DNA of 64,000 nucleotides from Neptunomonas antarctica (lineage in GTDB: Bacteria > Pseudomonadota > Gammaproteobacteria > Pseudomonadales > Balneatricaceae). A program made the translations under genes and the position numbers. Below are positions 18,449 to 29,170 of this stretch, one piece after another. The stretch's first letter is position 1. Each line of letters opens with the position of its first letter. The notes under the pieces were generated by a model, which saw only the letters and a program-made list of their open reading frames with translations, was not told the origin of the DNA and did not search any database. Where the stretch lies: assembly GCF_001305295.1 (NCBI RefSeq), contig NZ_LJSI01000054.1:1-64000 (forward strand), in the 5' to 3' direction.

Positions 18449-18769
18449 TCAATGTAAATCAGTAACATTATTCACAAATCGATCAAGCTGCTGTTTCAAA
18501 CGCTCGTTCTCTTTGAGTAAGGCATCTTTTTGCTGCAGTAAATCGATTACTATCGCAATCGACACCCAATCGATATCAAGATCATGATATAGCCGGATCG
18601 CTTTCTTCATCCAGTAAACGCTATTTAATTCGAAAATCCAGTCATTAACATCATTACCTGCGAGTGGTTCCGCAATCCCATACTCAACCACTTCAATCAG
18701 CATGGTTTCGGTTATACCTTCTTGCACACACAACTCTTGCAATGAAACTTCCAACTCAATATCAGACAT
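18449..18769 (-). CDS. cbpM: Chaperone modulator CbpM
   Basis: The protein has 106 residues from the ATG at 18769 (MSDIELEVSLQELC). It is a MerR-HTH-like small protein that binds the J domain of CbpA and inhibits it. Family features are the early segment SLQELCVQEGITETMLIEVV, the motif WIFELNSVYWMKKAIRLYHDL and a C-terminal coil (KENERLKQQLDRF). The ATG overlaps the end of cbpA by eight bases, so the pair is translationally coupled. A longer reading from 18799 would lie wholly inside cbpA and is unlikely. Confidence 0.93.
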   Translation of the reverse strand: MSDIELEVSLQELCVQEGITETMLIEVVEYGIAEPLAGNDVNDWIFELNSVYWMKKAIRLYHDLDIDWVSIAIVIDLLQQKDALLKENERLKQQLDRFVNNVTDLH

Positions 18770-19718
18770 TTTGTTTCTCCCATTCATTTCTGGGATCAAA
18801 AGCCGATATATCAGACAGCGACTGCCACAACGCTTTTGATTCTTCGTTAGTATATTTTGGTATTACAATTTTGAAGATAACATACAGATCGCCAGTGCCA
18901 TTTTTCATAGGCAAACCCTTGCCTTTAATACGCAACTTTTGACCCGACTGGCTATTGGGGGGCACACTTAAGCTGATCTTGCCTGTCAGGGTAGCTAAAG
19001 TAACTTTTGCACCCAATGCAGCTTCCCAGGGAGCAATGGGCACAGTTATCAGTAAATTATGACCCTCTACATCGAACATAGGGTGAGGTATAAGACGAAT
19101 ATGTAAATAAAGATCACCGTTAGGTGCATCTCCCGGGCCGGGTGCGCCTTGCCCCTTTAATCGAATCCGTTCACCATCAGAAACACCTTTGGGTATTTTA
19201 ACTTTCAAGGATTTTTTGACTTCCGTTACCTGACCATTTTCAATGGCCGGCATCCGATACTCAATGGGCTTGGGTACATCAGAGAGAAGCTCTTCAAGAA
19301 ACACCGGCATTTCGACCTCAACATCCTGACCGCGCGCGGCAGTTTGCTGGAAATCACTATAACCTTGAAAACCACCACTTCTATTACCAAAGGCAGAATT
19401 AAAAAAGTCGGAAAAGTCACCCTCAAATTGGCCGTTACCTGATGACGCGCTTCCGCCTCTTTGCCGACCTGACGGCGTTTCAGAACCTTTACCATGCGGC
19501 CCCCCATAGCGACGCATTTCATCATATTCGGCACGGCGTTCGGCATTTTTTAATACTTCATAAGCCCCCGCCACTTCCTTGAATTTTTCTTCAGCGCCCT
19601 CTTCGGGATTAACGTCGGGATGATATTTACGAGCAAGCTTACGATAGGCTGTTTTAATGCTTTTGGCATCTGCATCGTGCGCGACCCCAAGTATCTTGTA
19701 ATAATCTTTAAATTCCAT
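18762..19718 (-). CDS. cbpA: Curved-DNA-binding DnaJ-like co-chaperone CbpA
   Basis: This 318-residue protein has a J domain (MEFKDYYKILGVAHDADAKS) with the essential HPD at 33-35. A Gly/Ser/Arg-rich linker (about 75-125) is followed by two C-terminal substrate-binding domains (VKIPKGVSDGERIRLKGQG and LSVPPNSQSGQKLRIKGKG). It lacks the zinc-binding CxxCxGxG repeats, which distinguishes CbpA from DnaJ. It works with DnaK and binds curved DNA in stationary phase. GGAAGG lies just before the start. Coupled with cbpM downstream. Confidence 0.97.
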   Translation of the reverse strand: MEFKDYYKILGVAHDADAKSIKTAYRKLARKYHPDVNPEEGAEEKFKEVAGAYEVLKNAERRAEYDEMRRYGGPHGKGSETPSGRQRGGSASSGNGQFEGDFSDFFNSAFGNRSGGFQGYSDFQQTAARGQDVEVEMPVFLEELLSDVPKPIEYRMPAIENGQVTEVKKSLKVKIPKGVSDGERIRLKGQGAPGPGDAPNGDLYLHIRLIPHPMFDVEGHNLLITVPIAPWEAALGAKVTLATLTGKISLSVPPNSQSGQKLRIKGKGLPMKNGTGDLYVIFKIVIPKYTNEESKALWQSLSDISAFDPRNEWEKQNV

Positions 19719-19988
19719 AATACCTTCCAGATATGCTAATGCGTCCTATAAAACACTATTCTGACGCCATTCCTTTCAACACTATAAACCTATCTTTAGC
19801 GGTATAGCATGTAATAATCTTAGGCTTATATGTACTTGGTCATGAAAATAAAACGTAACGGATGGATACACCAATTTTGCAAACACCAGAACCCTTTCCA
19901 ACACTATAAGGCCTCGTGCTTCAACTAAGTATTTCCAATGATGCTGACGATATGAGCAGAGCCCAAACACTGCGTAAAAATTTTCGCG

Positions 19989-20423
19989 TTAATTGCTTTC
20001 GTTAGCAGGCGTTGTTTCTACTATTTGAATCTGTGTTTTACTCTCTAAATTAAGCTTATACATTTGATAAGCTCCATACGAAAAGATAACGACCAGAAAA
20101 ACAGTGGTAATAATAATTCTTGAATTTTCTACTTCAGGAACTTCATCACTAAGCCCTTCTAACTCTGAAGGGTGATATAGAGATCTTGGGCTCCATATTG
20201 CGATCATAATAAAAGCAAAAACTATACTTAGAAATGTATGTATTGCGTAAATAAATGCGTCTAACTCTCCCATCAAACCCGCTGAAAGTGAAAAAACAGC
20301 ATTACAAATGAGCATCGCCAGCCCAAACATACTTAAAGGGGAACGCAAAGAAGAAATAATAGCCGGATAAGCCTTTAGATCTGACGTATTGTTTTCTTTA
20401 TTCACCACTTCATCTTTACTCAT
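19989..20423 (-). CDS. Hypothetical membrane protein, 144 residues
   Basis: Not recognised. Three hydrophobic helices are visible: about 33-50 (FGLAMLICNAVFSLSAG), 57-76 (FIYAIHTFLSIVFAFIMIAI) and 101-119 (IIITTVFLVVIFSYGAYQMY). The N-terminus is charged and the acidic loop SELEGLSDEVPEVEN lies between helices two and three. An AGGAGGT ribosome site (20430-20436 on the minus strand) precedes the ATG. It stands alone between bolA and cbpA on the same strand with gaps above 200 bases on both sides, so it probably has its own promoter. Confidence 0.75.
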   Translation of the reverse strand: MSKDEVVNKENNTSDLKAYPAIISSLRSPLSMFGLAMLICNAVFSLSAGLMGELDAFIYAIHTFLSIVFAFIMIAIWSPRSLYHPSELEGLSDEVPEVENSRIIITTVFLVVIFSYGAYQMYKLNLESKTQIQIVETTPANESN

Positions 20424-20646
20424 TTGTATACCTCCTAATGGTCTGCTTATCAGGACTCTTTATAAATACTAATTTTAATAAAAAATCACACTGAGTAAAT
20501 AAATAGCATTTGCTAAAGAACTACTCAATGGCAACTCCTCATACCTTTGATTCATCCGCGAGTACATGCTAGTTAGGCGCCATAGTCCTAGAACCATAGC
20601 GGCATACCTATTGTCGATCAATACCTAATTTATGAGCAGATAATGA

Positions 20647-20958
20647 TTAGCTTTTCGAGCCGCCTTTGCAGGCTGGTGAGGGCATCACTACACCGTTTTT
20701 CTTCTGCCACTCTTCCTCTGTGTAAAGATGCATGGCTAAGGCATGAATGGGATTTTGTAACTCATCCGCCAATATTTTATAAATCATCTGATGACGCTTA
20801 ACTAAGCCTTTATCGACAAACTCTTCTGACACCAGCAATAGTTTAAAGTGACTCTCTGCGGCGGGTCCGGAATGCATATGGCTTTCATTAACGATTTGTA
20901 ATTCAGAAATAGCCAATGCTGCATGCAATTTATCTTCAATAATCTGTGCGGTACTCAT
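20647..20958 (-). CDS. bolA: BolA family protein
   Basis: This 103-residue protein has the BolA/IbaG fold: N-terminal IIEDKLHAAL, the NESHMHSGPAAESHFKLLLVS core with the ligand histidine, and LVKRHQMIYKIL. BolA proteins partner with monothiol glutaredoxins in Fe-S trafficking and affect cell shape and biofilm formation. The start lies one base after the stop of the upstream DUF3422 gene, so the two are coupled. The C-terminal extension (ACKGGSKS) is short and positively charged. Confidence 0.94.
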   Translation of the reverse strand: MSTAQIIEDKLHAALAISELQIVNESHMHSGPAAESHFKLLLVSEEFVDKGLVKRHQMIYKILADELQNPIHALAMHLYTEEEWQKKNGVVMPSPACKGGSKS

Positions 20959-20959
20959 T

Positions 20960-22333
20960 TTATTTCTTCACCTCTTTTGACACTTGTTCATCCGCAAGAT
21001 CAGCCTCTCGCTGTTCTTTTGCCAGTTTTAGAAAGTGTTTATGTATTTTACGCGTCGCTAACCATACGCTACTGATAACAACAGGCACAGCAATGCCGAG
21101 TGCCAGATTCTTATTAAAATGTAAGCCGCTGTCATGCGCCGCTTCCATCATGATTTTAATCAAGCCAACGGCGTAATAACTAATAGCCGCGACCGATAAT
21201 CCTTCTACGGTATGCTGCATCATTAACTGAATTTTAGAACGCCGATCCATGGATGCCAGCAATTGCTGATTTTGCGCCTGAATGGATAACTCGACCCGTG
21301 TCCGCATCATATCAGACACCCTATCGATACGTTTTGACATATCTTCAAGACGCTCACCGACGGATTGGCAGGTACGCACTGCTGGCGTTAAACGCCGCGT
21401 TAAAAACTCGGTGACGGTTAAATGGCCAGACACTTCATCTTCACGCAGTTCAACCAAGCGTTGTAAGACCAGTTCATGATATGCCTGCGTCGCGGTAAAA
21501 CGGAAGGTGGTTTTGGCCCGATAATCCTCAACCCGCGCCGCTATAAAGGTTAGCTCAGACAACACCTCTTTCTCATTGATAACATCGCGCTCTGAAAGAT
21601 GCTGAGTTAACTCGGCCAGTTGCCGATCCATCGCCCCTAAATGAGGCGCACATTCTCGCGCCAGCGGTAAAGAAATTAAGGCCATCAAACGATAGGTTTC
21701 AATCTCCATGATACGTTGTGCCAAACGGCCCAACTGGCTGTCACTCATGCGTTTATTGCATATTAGAAAGCGACCGAAACCATCGCTGTGTAAGCGTAAG
21801 GTTGTCCAGACGCGGGCATCCCCTTGCTGAGGGCTACTACCCACCAGCCGCATTCCTTCGAAAAACTGTTTTACCCTCGGTAACATCACATCATCATCGG
21901 AATCAGACGCTTCAACCGACAAATGAAATGCAGTAATCACTTCACCTGGCATACTCTGCAACCATGCGTGCGGCAAAGCGGCCACACCCGTAACGTCAAA
22001 CGGATCAGAATCGGCGGGCACATCAAAGTTAATGAAGGTGTAGGTCGTAAATTCCAGATGCTTTTCGCGACGAACTCTTAATCCTCCCAACTCATACTGA
22101 ATACACACCTCATCATGCTCGGGCGGCGTTACGCCAAAAGCAGTAAAGAGTGTTTTCAGATGTTCAAATTGCTCCTGTCTCTGGGTGTCATCACATAAAA
22201 TGGCCAGATGCGTAACACGGGCGGGGCTGGGAATGACCTGAAACGGCCGTGAATGCATCTCTTCATAGAAGGCTTCGCGTAGGGGATGGAACCTCATTCC
22301 CTGAGAGATATTCTGTAGCACTTCATTATTCAT
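20960..22333 (-). CDS. DUF3422 family protein with C-terminal membrane helices
   Basis: This 457-residue protein belongs to the DUF3422 family, recognised by MRFHPLREAFYEEMHSRPF at the N-terminus and NFDVPADSDPFDVTGVAALP in the middle. A long helical region (about 225-385) precedes two hydrophobic segments near 385-435 (VAAISYYAVGLIKIMM and LALGIAVPVVISSVWLAT). The last 20 residues are charged. The shape resembles bacterial CorA-like or DUF155-like membrane proteins, but no function is known. It lies between a small unknown gene (13 bases upstream) and bolA (one base downstream), forming a three-gene operon. Confidence 0.88.
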   Translation of the reverse strand: MNNEVLQNISQGMRFHPLREAFYEEMHSRPFQVIPSPARVTHLAILCDDTQRQEQFEHLKTLFTAFGVTPPEHDEVCIQYELGGLRVRREKHLEFTTYTFINFDVPADSDPFDVTGVAALPHAWLQSMPGEVITAFHLSVEASDSDDDVMLPRVKQFFEGMRLVGSSPQQGDARVWTTLRLHSDGFGRFLICNKRMSDSQLGRLAQRIMEIETYRLMALISLPLARECAPHLGAMDRQLAELTQHLSERDVINEKEVLSELTFIAARVEDYRAKTTFRFTATQAYHELVLQRLVELREDEVSGHLTVTEFLTRRLTPAVRTCQSVGERLEDMSKRIDRVSDMMRTRVELSIQAQNQQLLASMDRRSKIQLMMQHTVEGLSVAAISYYAVGLIKIMMEAAHDSGLHFNKNLALGIAVPVVISSVWLATRKIHKHFLKLAKEQREADLADEQVSKEVKK

Positions 22334-22346
22334 GCGTTATCACCGC

Positions 22347-22718
22347 TCATTCGGTCAAATTTTCTAACGGGGCGAGTAACAACACCTCATCAGATACATC
22401 AAACGTCATTATCTGATTCGTACGCTCAAACCATTGGCAGAATAACTCATACGATAAATTTTCAGGCCAATGATCTCCAAACTCATCCCACGCTGCCAGC
22501 TCATTTTTAAAGATCATTTCCCATGAGTGCTTTAATGCCTCTGCAAAATCAGCTTCTTCATCGACTTCATTAATAAGATAAACATTGCCTTCTTTACGCA
22601 GCTCCTCCAATGAGGTGGGCACGCTAATTAATTCGCTATCTAAAGGTAAACCAGCAATCCATTCAGCAAAAGGGATCCGGGCTAACAAAGTAATGGCGGA
22701 TCTGTTCAATAGTTTCAT
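22347..22718 (-). CDS. Conserved hypothetical acidic protein, 123 residues
   Basis: A soluble acidic protein with no signal peptide. Its N-terminus MKLLNRSAITLLARIPFAEW is followed by an acidic stretch (NEVDEEADFAEALKHSWE). A tryptophan-rich middle (WDEFGDHWPENL) precedes the tail, which includes LFCQWFERTNQIM. I recognise this pattern only as a widespread gammaproteobacterial hypothetical. It is the first gene of the operon with DUF3422 and bolA, 13 bases from the next start. The upstream gap of about 50 bases to the divergent gene at 22772 must carry both promoters. Confidence 0.75.
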   Translation of the reverse strand: MKLLNRSAITLLARIPFAEWIAGLPLDSELISVPTSLEELRKEGNVYLINEVDEEADFAEALKHSWEMIFKNELAAWDEFGDHWPENLSYELFCQWFERTNQIMTFDVSDEVLLLAPLENLTE

Positions 22719-22771
22719 AATGCGTTGGTTACCTATTCTCTTTATACTCTGGGAAAAAATGATACTCTATA

Positions 22772-23458
22772 ATGATGCATATTCCTGTTCTAAATCAATT
22801 AGAAACCCGTACTGAATGGATCTCTTTCTTTAGGAGAGAGCGGTCGTACGCTTATCTTAAAACACCGCTATGCCTGATAGATTTTCAGACCACCTATTTA
22901 CAGATAACCCTGTTGACAGAAGATATGCTCGATGGACGTCAGGCTACAAAATTCAGCCTTGGATCAAAAAGCAGCATCGAGCCGGTATGGAAACTAATCA
23001 AAGCCTGTAACTGGCAGCTAACCGCCATTATTCAGGGGCTTGAAGCACTCTCTTTCAGCAGCAATGCGCGCGATAATACTTTCCCTGGTATAGATCGCGA
23101 TCTGAGTGTCAGAAAATTTTTTGCAAAAGATAAACAGTTATTAGCACCGTCGCTGATTGGCTCTTTAGAGCCTCTCTGCTCGCCTCCCGAGCTTTGGTGC
23201 ATAAAGGACATCTGCCGATTACTGAGTCATCAGCAGTTTACTCATACTGAATTTATGCCTGATCCTGCAAAACCGGCTCCGTTAAGAAGTATTTTACTGC
23301 GCCTGCTGGACTCAGCCTCTGACTGGTCGATTTCGGAAAAGGGAGTCTCGGAAAAAGGAGGCACTATAATTCTCAGCTATATGGACAAAAACATTCTGGC
23401 CATTGATCCCTCTTTCAAAAAGCCAGCCCCTCGATTAAAAAGCCAGTCTCTCATTTAA
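22772..23458 (+). CDS. Hypothetical protein, 228 residues
   Basis: Not recognised. It is soluble, with no signal peptide, and a leucine-rich middle (ICRLLSHQQFT). Near the C-terminus the short in-frame repeat SEKGVSEKGG comes from a 15-bp DNA duplication (23333-23360), and the last residues are read from a second repeat and from the terminator hairpin of the convergent mksB. The start could be either of two adjacent ATGs (22772, 22775); neither has a clear ribosome site. The only neighbour relation is the divergent small gene at 22347-22718. Confidence 0.6.
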   Translation: MMHIPVLNQLETRTEWISFFRRERSYAYLKTPLCLIDFQTTYLQITLLTEDMLDGRQATKFSLGSKSSIEPVWKLIKACNWQLTAIIQGLEALSFSSNARDNTFPGIDRDLSVRKFFAKDKQLLAPSLIGSLEPLCSPPELWCIKDICRLLSHQQFTHTEFMPDPAKPAPLRSILLRLLDSASDWSISEKGVSEKGGTIILSYMDKNILAIDPSFKKPAPRLKSQSLI

Positions 23459-23470
23459 AAGAGACTGGCT
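23441..23470 (-). terminator. mksB terminator overlapping the 3' end of the convergent gene
   Basis: AGCCAGTCTCT and AGAGACTGGCT form an 11-pair stem with an eight-base loop. On the minus strand it is followed by five T residues, as expected just beyond the mksB stop (23477). The hairpin includes the stop codon region of the plus-strand gene at 22772. Confidence 0.85.
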
Positions 23471-23476
23471 AAAAAA

Positions 23477-26400
23477 TCAGACCGTTTCCAGTGCCGCCTC
23501 ATACAAGTCGTCTTGTTCCATCAGTTTACGCGGGGTATCCGAGTTCAATAACTCTTTACCCTTCGCGGTAGGAAACTCCACATCAAGATCCACTACACGC
23601 CCATCACGACAGACATTGATGATGGTATCCATACAGGAAGATAGCAGAGAGTATTTTTCATCCGGTGCCGCAATAATAGTCTGCAGCCCCAAATCGGTCA
23701 TAAAGCCCAATGACGTCATGGTATTTTCCGAATCCAACTTGTTAAAGGCTTCATCAAATACCGACAAACTCATACCACCTACGGCTTTACCATCAGGCCC
23801 TTCTTTAAGCCGGTAAGCCGCGCCCATCGCGGCTGCCATGGCCACATAGAAAGGTACCTGATGCTCACCCCCTGAACCGGTTTTAATACGCTGTGTTAAC
23901 GTGGTTTTACGGTTGCCATTGAGATCTTTAACCACCAGTTCAAAATTATAAAAGTTACGATAATCCTGAAGCAGACTACTTTCACCTTCATCTTTCAAAA
24001 CATCATGGATTTTAGACAACGCATCCTGATGCGGACGATCTTCATCGTATTTGAGATCGAACAGCGAGCCGACATTGGCCTGATCCAGGCGCGTATAGGC
24101 TTCTACCAACTCAAGAATATCCTTCAATTCCGGGTTCGGCATCATCTCAAAACTGTACATTTCTTTGTGAAATGGACGATTTTTAAGATGGTTATTCAGC
24201 TCGCGAATCAGATCTTTGATGTTATTGATCTGATCATTCAGATGGGCAACAAAGTCAGAACGGAACGACGCTTCAGCCTCAAGGCGCGCACGCTCTGCTT
24301 TTAACGTGTACAAGGCCAGTTCAGAGTCAGTTAACGCCTGTACTGTTTCGTTAACGTACTGTTCAAGCTCTTCGTGTGTTGACTCAGGTCCGATTTTATC
24401 CAGTCCCTGATGACTCATACCGCCGCCATGAAATTTCGCTTTATAGTTAGCGATGGCATCCCGGACAGAGTACTTTTTCTTCTCGTGAAGCGATAATTCT
24501 GCCTGCGCTTTTTTAGCCGCTTCAAAAATAATCCGCTCTAACTCTCCGCCACAACTCTCGTCAAGATAATCACGTTTTTCCTGCGCCGACTGCGCATCAA
24601 AGTCCGCTTTTACCGCGCACACATTACGCGCGTCAGCATGCTCGGTAAGCTCTTGGGTAAGCACTTCCAGCGCCGCCGAATCCTTTATCATATGGGTACG
24701 GATGCGCTGCAATTTATCCATCAGCAGCTTGTTTTTCTCTCCGGCTACCTTTTGAGCCTCAGCCAGCTCAACGATACGCTGCTGAATACCCGTGTCATCA
24801 TGATTACGCATATCGGTAATGGCCTGACGACAACCCTGAATATCAGCGCTTAGCTGCTCGCGCTGTTGTACCAGATCAAACACTTTCTCAGTGGCACCGG
24901 CCAGACTTGTGGTCAAATTGATCAGGCTATCTCGTAATTTCTCCAATGATTCATGGCGTTTTCCGAGCGTCGTAAACTCAACCATCATCTCATCGACTTG
25001 TTTACCCTGAGTTGCCAACTGATCACCACGACGGCGAATACCCATAATCGGCGATAATTCATTAATAGACGTCGTTGAGCCTTCGGTTTGCAGCATGCAA
25101 TCGTAGGTTAATGCACGCTCCTGACGTAGTAACTCAGTCTCGGTTTCGACGGCAATCACGCCACCCAGGGCGCGATTCATATACGCTTGTGCGTGTTCAT
25201 TGTCGGTATCAACAAAATGCGCCAGCGACTGGGGTTTATTACGATTTAACCATTCGCCCGACTTTGTCGTATTAATGATACGACAGCCTTTCAAGTGACG
25301 ACCTTTGCGACGATACAAAGTAATCGCTTCTTTAACACGATCAGGATCAACAATCAGTGCTTCACGACGAGCACCCAAAAAGGACTCAATGGCAATACGC
25401 CATTTATCTTCATTGATATCCACCAGCTCACAGATCGGCGTGGATTCAATACCGTATTCAGCCAAAAGCTCCATCAAATCACGGGTATTATGGCGTACCG
25501 GTGCCCGCCCTTGCTTGAGCTGTTCTACTGCGCCCTTCTGATTCTGAATATTGGTACGCAGTTCGTTGATACGAATGACCGATTCTTCAAATTTACGACC
25601 GATATCGCGCCTCACAGAATCAACACTCTGCTTAAGCTGATCAAGCGTGTTATCGACTTCAACCGGCTCTGGCGGCCAGACATCGGCCATCATATCCTCA
25701 CCCGAACGCCACAAGGCAACAGAGTTCATCACTAATGGGCGAAAAGATTCCGGTAATAGTTGTTCATAATTTGAAAACCCAACCGTAGTTCTCAGTAAAT
25801 TATAAACATTCTGAATTTTATCTTTAACCACACCTTCTTCATGCAGGCGTGCAGTGATCGAATTTTCCAACGCTTTAATCTGATGAGCGGCGTTAGTGTT
25901 ATTCAACTGTGCGCGCGCATCGGCAAGGCTTTGCATCACATTGCTCATCTCTGCGCTGTGATTTTCTAATTCTTTCTGTGCGCCGCTTTCTTTTTCCTGA
26001 TTACTTTCAAGTCGCTCTTGAGCATCTTCTTTCTTCAGGTCGGCATTATCAAAACGAGTTTCATGTACAACCCACTCATATTCGACCGCGTTTTTTATAT
26101 TGCGCTGAATCCCCTTACACTGCTCCTGAACTTTTTCCAACTCGGCTATGCGATTGAATACTTCACGCGTTTTCTGCTCCATTGCACGGTATTCGTCCAA
26201 TGATTTACGAAAGGCACCAACGTGAACAATCTTTTCATCCAAAACAAATTCACGCACGAATCGGGTGGGGCTGTCGATGGGGACGAAACGCAATGCACTT
26301 TTAAAGTTCTTAATGAATTTTTCATCATCATTAGGCATCTGTGGGTCATGGCTCAGCGTCGCCGTCACATCACGTATAAACTTACTGGCACGCTTTTCCA

Positions 26401-26911
26401 GAATCATCTCCGGACATTGTTTCAGCAACTGATCGCGTACCTGTGACCACGCTTTTGGCAGGCGACCATCACCCTCACGTAGTGAGAAGTCATCTAGCCC
26501 TACTGAAAAATCAGGCAAGATAAAACGCCCTAAAATCTCTTCATCAGGTGAAGCTGTCGATGCGCTAATTGCAATGCCGATACAGGTTTCTTTGGCCGTC
26601 TCTGTATCAAAAAAACTGAGCGCCATATAGGTCAGAGAATCTTCCCTCAACATGGCCTTTTTGCTGCCGTCATCCAGATAACCCAGACAATAGGTGCGCA
26701 AAGAACGCTCGCTTTTTTGGCCTGCCGATGCGTTAAAACTCATATGGCGCTTATGCCCACCCATCAAAACTGTCTGGATAGCATCCAACAATGCCGACTT
26801 ACCCGAGCCATTGGGACCGACAATCGCCACATTTCCTTTGATAGGTATTTCAACAGCACCCAGCACATACCAGTTAACCAGGACTATACGATTAAGCTGT
26901 TTCATCTGCAT
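23477..26911 (-). CDS. mksB: MksB/JetC-type SMC-like condensin ATPase
   Basis: This is an 1144-residue SMC-like ATPase. It has Walker A GPNGSGKS (32-39), long coiled-coil arms (about 270-400 and 600-960) and a central globular hinge (about 470-600). The C-terminal signature is [16 protein letters not shown] and the Walker B region is [13 protein letters not shown]. It is the motor of the MksFEB/MukFEB-like complex that compacts DNA, the same family as Wadjet JetC. Its start overlaps mksE by 20 bases. No MksG/JetD TOPRIM nuclease gene lies next to the operon. This supports a chromosome-organising role over plasmid defence, unless the nuclease is encoded elsewhere. Confidence 0.9.
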   Translation of the reverse strand: MQMKQLNRIVLVNWYVLGAVEIPIKGNVAIVGPNGSGKSALLDAIQTVLMGGHKRHMSFNASAGQKSERSLRTYCLGYLDDGSKKAMLREDSLTYMALSFFDTETAKETCIGIAISASTASPDEEILGRFILPDFSVGLDDFSLREGDGRLPKAWSQVRDQLLKQCPEMILEKRASKFIRDVTATLSHDPQMPNDDEKFIKNFKSALRFVPIDSPTRFVREFVLDEKIVHVGAFRKSLDEYRAMEQKTREVFNRIAELEKVQEQCKGIQRNIKNAVEYEWVVHETRFDNADLKKEDAQERLESNQEKESGAQKELENHSAEMSNVMQSLADARAQLNNTNAAHQIKALENSITARLHEEGVVKDKIQNVYNLLRTTVGFSNYEQLLPESFRPLVMNSVALWRSGEDMMADVWPPEPVEVDNTLDQLKQSVDSVRRDIGRKFEESVIRINELRTNIQNQKGAVEQLKQGRAPVRHNTRDLMELLAEYGIESTPICELVDINEDKWRIAIESFLGARREALIVDPDRVKEAITLYRRKGRHLKGCRIINTTKSGEWLNRNKPQSLAHFVDTDNEHAQAYMNRALGGVIAVETETELLRQERALTYDCMLQTEGSTTSINELSPIMGIRRRGDQLATQGKQVDEMMVEFTTLGKRHESLEKLRDSLINLTTSLAGATEKVFDLVQQREQLSADIQGCRQAITDMRNHDDTGIQQRIVELAEAQKVAGEKNKLLMDKLQRIRTHMIKDSAALEVLTQELTEHADARNVCAVKADFDAQSAQEKRDYLDESCGGELERIIFEAAKKAQAELSLHEKKKYSVRDAIANYKAKFHGGGMSHQGLDKIGPESTHEELEQYVNETVQALTDSELALYTLKAERARLEAEASFRSDFVAHLNDQINNIKDLIRELNNHLKNRPFHKEMYSFEMMPNPELKDILELVEAYTRLDQANVGSLFDLKYDEDRPHQDALSKIHDVLKDEGESSLLQDYRNFYNFELVVKDLNGNRKTTLTQRIKTGSGGEHQVPFYVAMAAAMGAAYRLKEGPDGKAVGGMSLSVFDEAFNKLDSENTMTSLGFMTDLGLQTIIAAPDEKYSLLSSCMDTIINVCRDGRVVDLDVEFPTAKGKELLNSDTPRKLMEQDDLYEAALETV

Positions 26912-27527
26912 CCGCCTCTTCTGCTTCTGTCAGGGCATCACGTGTGTCTGTATCACATAACGCTTCGAGCTGACCGATGTAATCTTCGACAACAACCTGA
27001 CGAATCGTCGGTTGAATACTGAATGGAATATTTTTCGGCTCCATTTCATTAGGCTTGCCCCGCTCAATCACACCATGACGAGCGAAGAGCGATAAAATTT
27101 CCTTCATGCGGGTTTCATTCGGTATCTCTTTACCCGTTAAGTTCTCATATAAAGAGAGTAAATCATTAATCGTGGTATAGGCCTTACCACTTTCCACTTC
27201 AAACTTTTCCAACTTCTGCTCATATTGTTGGCGCATACATAACAGTAGTAATGATTCGTCTAAACGTAGCTTTAAATTACGTTCTTCAGCTTGAGGAAGG
27301 ATACCAAGATAGGCTTCATCCGGCTGATACAGGAAAGACCAGCCAATGGCTTCAAACAGATTGGTAAAATAATCGATATGTGAGGCTATCAGGAAATAAC
27401 TATCCCGGTGCGATGAACGATCAGCGTGTAAAAACTGACTGGTCAGCAACAAATTAGCAGCACGCGTAAAATCCGCTGCTTCATACTGATCACTTCGGCC
27501 GATTATTTTTTGCAGATCACCAAGCAT
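26892..27527 (-). CDS. mksE: MksE/JetB-type condensin subunit (DUF4194)
   Basis: A 211-residue winged-helix subunit that sits between the kleisin MksF and the ATPase MksB. Features are the N-terminal [20 protein letters not shown] and the [20 protein letters not shown] helix. The latter is typical of DUF4194. A C-terminal acidic tail ([12 protein letters not shown]) is partly encoded in the overlap with mksB. Its ATG overlaps the mksF stop by one base, so the three genes are translationally coupled in the order F-E-B. Confidence 0.88.
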   Translation of the reverse strand: MLGDLQKIIGRSDQYEAADFTRAANLLLTSQFLHADRSSHRDSYFLIASHIDYFTNLFEAIGWSFLYQPDEAYLGILPQAEERNLKLRLDESLLLLCMRQQYEQKLEKFEVESGKAYTTINDLLSLYENLTGKEIPNETRMKEILSLFARHGVIERGKPNEMEPKNIPFSIQPTIRQVVVEDYIGQLEALCDTDTRDALTEAEEADADETA

Positions 27528-28921
27528 TAACGTTTCCTATAAATAACAAAATCACGACACTCGACCATTCCGGCAACCTGAGTGTATTGATCATTAAACT
27601 GAATATTGAACTGCTCTGCCGTTTTTTTGGCTTGCTTGCCCAACGAAGCTAAATGGCGGATATAGCTAAAGCAGATGTAGTCTTCGATGCTATCAATTTG
27701 GAATTCATCCGCACGTAGCGATTCTTTTTGGATCAGATGGCGATCAAGATACGCATCAATGCGATCGATCCTAACCTCACGTCGCTCTTTAAACTCTTTG
27801 AATAACTGACGCAGCTGAAGCGCTTTCGGATCAATGATTTGCTGATGTATGACGCGTGGCTCATTCTGAATACGTCGTTTAAAAGGCGAACGCACACTGG
27901 ATGGCGAGATAAACCCTACTTCTTCTAAGTTTGTAATAACAGGCAGCGCGGGGTTTGTAGCGACTTTGGTAATCAATCGAGATAACCTCGATGCCATTCC
28001 AGGTGTTGTTTTGTCCATATACCGTATGGTATCAGCTACCCGTTTTTCAAGGCGATAACGGAAATCATCGATGGTATCAAGACGTTTATCAACAGATTCA
28101 AAGATACGCATAATACGGTTAATATGCAGATGAACCATCGCTTCAGCATCGTCATAAGTAGATTCAAACTGTTCCTGATAATGCACGGTCAGTTTATCCA
28201 GTTTGATGCTATCAAACTGCAAATCACGTAAAAGTGAGATAATTTGTCGACGAAACCTGAACGGATTATTTTTAGTTTTCAGCGTTTTGTAGTCTGACAC
28301 AAGAATCTTTTCGACAAACCGATCAAAAAAACCGCGTACCACTTCCTGTGGGCTTTCTACGTTTGACAAACTGATTCTCAGCTCACGTAACCCCAACATC
28401 ATATCGGTCAGATGCGCACTGAAATCGGCTGCTGTTTGCGCTGCTTCCGACAGCGTAATGCCACGCCCTGCGGGATCATTCACAGCAGACTCTAAAGAGC
28501 TCAGCACGTTAAGTACAGCGCCGCCATAGGAACGTTTCTCAAGTTTGGAGATAGAGACAAGCGAACGTAACAGAAAACTGATCGAAGGAGACATCAGCAC
28601 AAACGTGCGATAAATACGCTGTTCCTCTTCCAGCCACCCCGTTTGAACCAGACGTCGATAGATACGGTTGGTGTATTCTGCCGTTGAACGCGGCAACTCA
28701 CCTGCTTCGGAATCATCTTCTTCCGGTTCCCAGCGCCGGACGCCTAAACGCACCACAGCATATTCAATGGTCGAACGTACCATATCCTTAGGAATAAAAG
28801 GATCAACCAGATCCTCATCAAAAAACAGATCAGCCAATTGCAAAAGAACGGCGTGATAAATATGTCGGTTCTTACCCGAAAGCGGTAAAAACAGGTCATC
28901 AGGGAGCTTGTTAAAAAGCAT
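27527..28921 (-). CDS. mksF: MksF/JetA-type kleisin subunit
   Basis: A 464-residue kleisin-like subunit, the first gene of the mksFEB operon. The N-terminal winged-helix ([20 protein letters not shown]) and the following ERRIYR-like segment [19 protein letters not shown] are characteristic of the MksF/JetA family. A helical middle (about 130-330) and a C-terminal winged helix follow, as expected for bridging two MksB heads. The product would join MksE and MksB to form a DNA-loop-extruding complex. Expression probably starts in the 249-base gap before amtB. Confidence 0.88.
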   Translation of the reverse strand: MLFNKLPDDLFLPLSGKNRHIYHAVLLQLADLFFDEDLVDPFIPKDMVRSTIEYAVVRLGVRRWEPEEDDSEAGELPRSTAEYTNRIYRRLVQTGWLEEEQRIYRTFVLMSPSISFLLRSLVSISKLEKRSYGGAVLNVLSSLESAVNDPAGRGITLSEAAQTAADFSAHLTDMMLGLRELRISLSNVESPQEVVRGFFDRFVEKILVSDYKTLKTKNNPFRFRRQIISLLRDLQFDSIKLDKLTVHYQEQFESTYDDAEAMVHLHINRIMRIFESVDKRLDTIDDFRYRLEKRVADTIRYMDKTTPGMASRLSRLITKVATNPALPVITNLEEVGFISPSSVRSPFKRRIQNEPRVIHQQIIDPKALQLRQLFKEFKERREVRIDRIDAYLDRHLIQKESLRADEFQIDSIEDYICFSYIRHLASLGKQAKKTAEQFNIQFNDQYTQVAGMVECRDFVIYRKR

Positions 28922-29011
28922 TCAGCATCCAATACGAATTTATGCTACTTCATTAATAAGCAGCACTTTGTTATAAATTTGGCTTAGCAGTGGATTTTAG
29001 CCCAGCTGGAC

Positions 29012-29059
29012 CTGACAAATAAAGGATCTGATAAATAAAGATTTGACGAATAAGCTACT
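29012..29059 (+). repeat. Three 15-16-bp imperfect direct repeats between mksF and amtB
   Basis: CTGACAAATAAAGGAT (29012), CTGATAAATAAAGATT (29028) and TTGACGAATAAGC (29043) follow each other with a period of 15-16 bases. They lie in the mksF upstream region. Confidence 0.65.
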
Positions 29060-29072
29060 GTAAAAACACAAA

Positions 29073-29096
29073 AGCCCCGGTTCGAAAACCAGGGCT
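29073..29096 (-). terminator. Terminator of amtB
   Basis: AGCCCCGGTT pairs with AACCAGGGCT (one mismatch) around CGAA. On the minus strand TTTTGTGTTTTT follows. It lies 75 bases beyond the amtB stop. Confidence 0.75.
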
Positions 29097-29170
29097 GACA
29101 GTTACACACAGAGTTAGCCTCTATTGTGACCCGTATTTGTTATATTTCCAGCTTATGAGTCATTACCGGT

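Noticed and set aside
23477-28921. Full Wadjet plasmid-defence system
   Set aside because: JetA, JetB and JetC relatives are present but no JetD nuclease, so the defence label is not supported.
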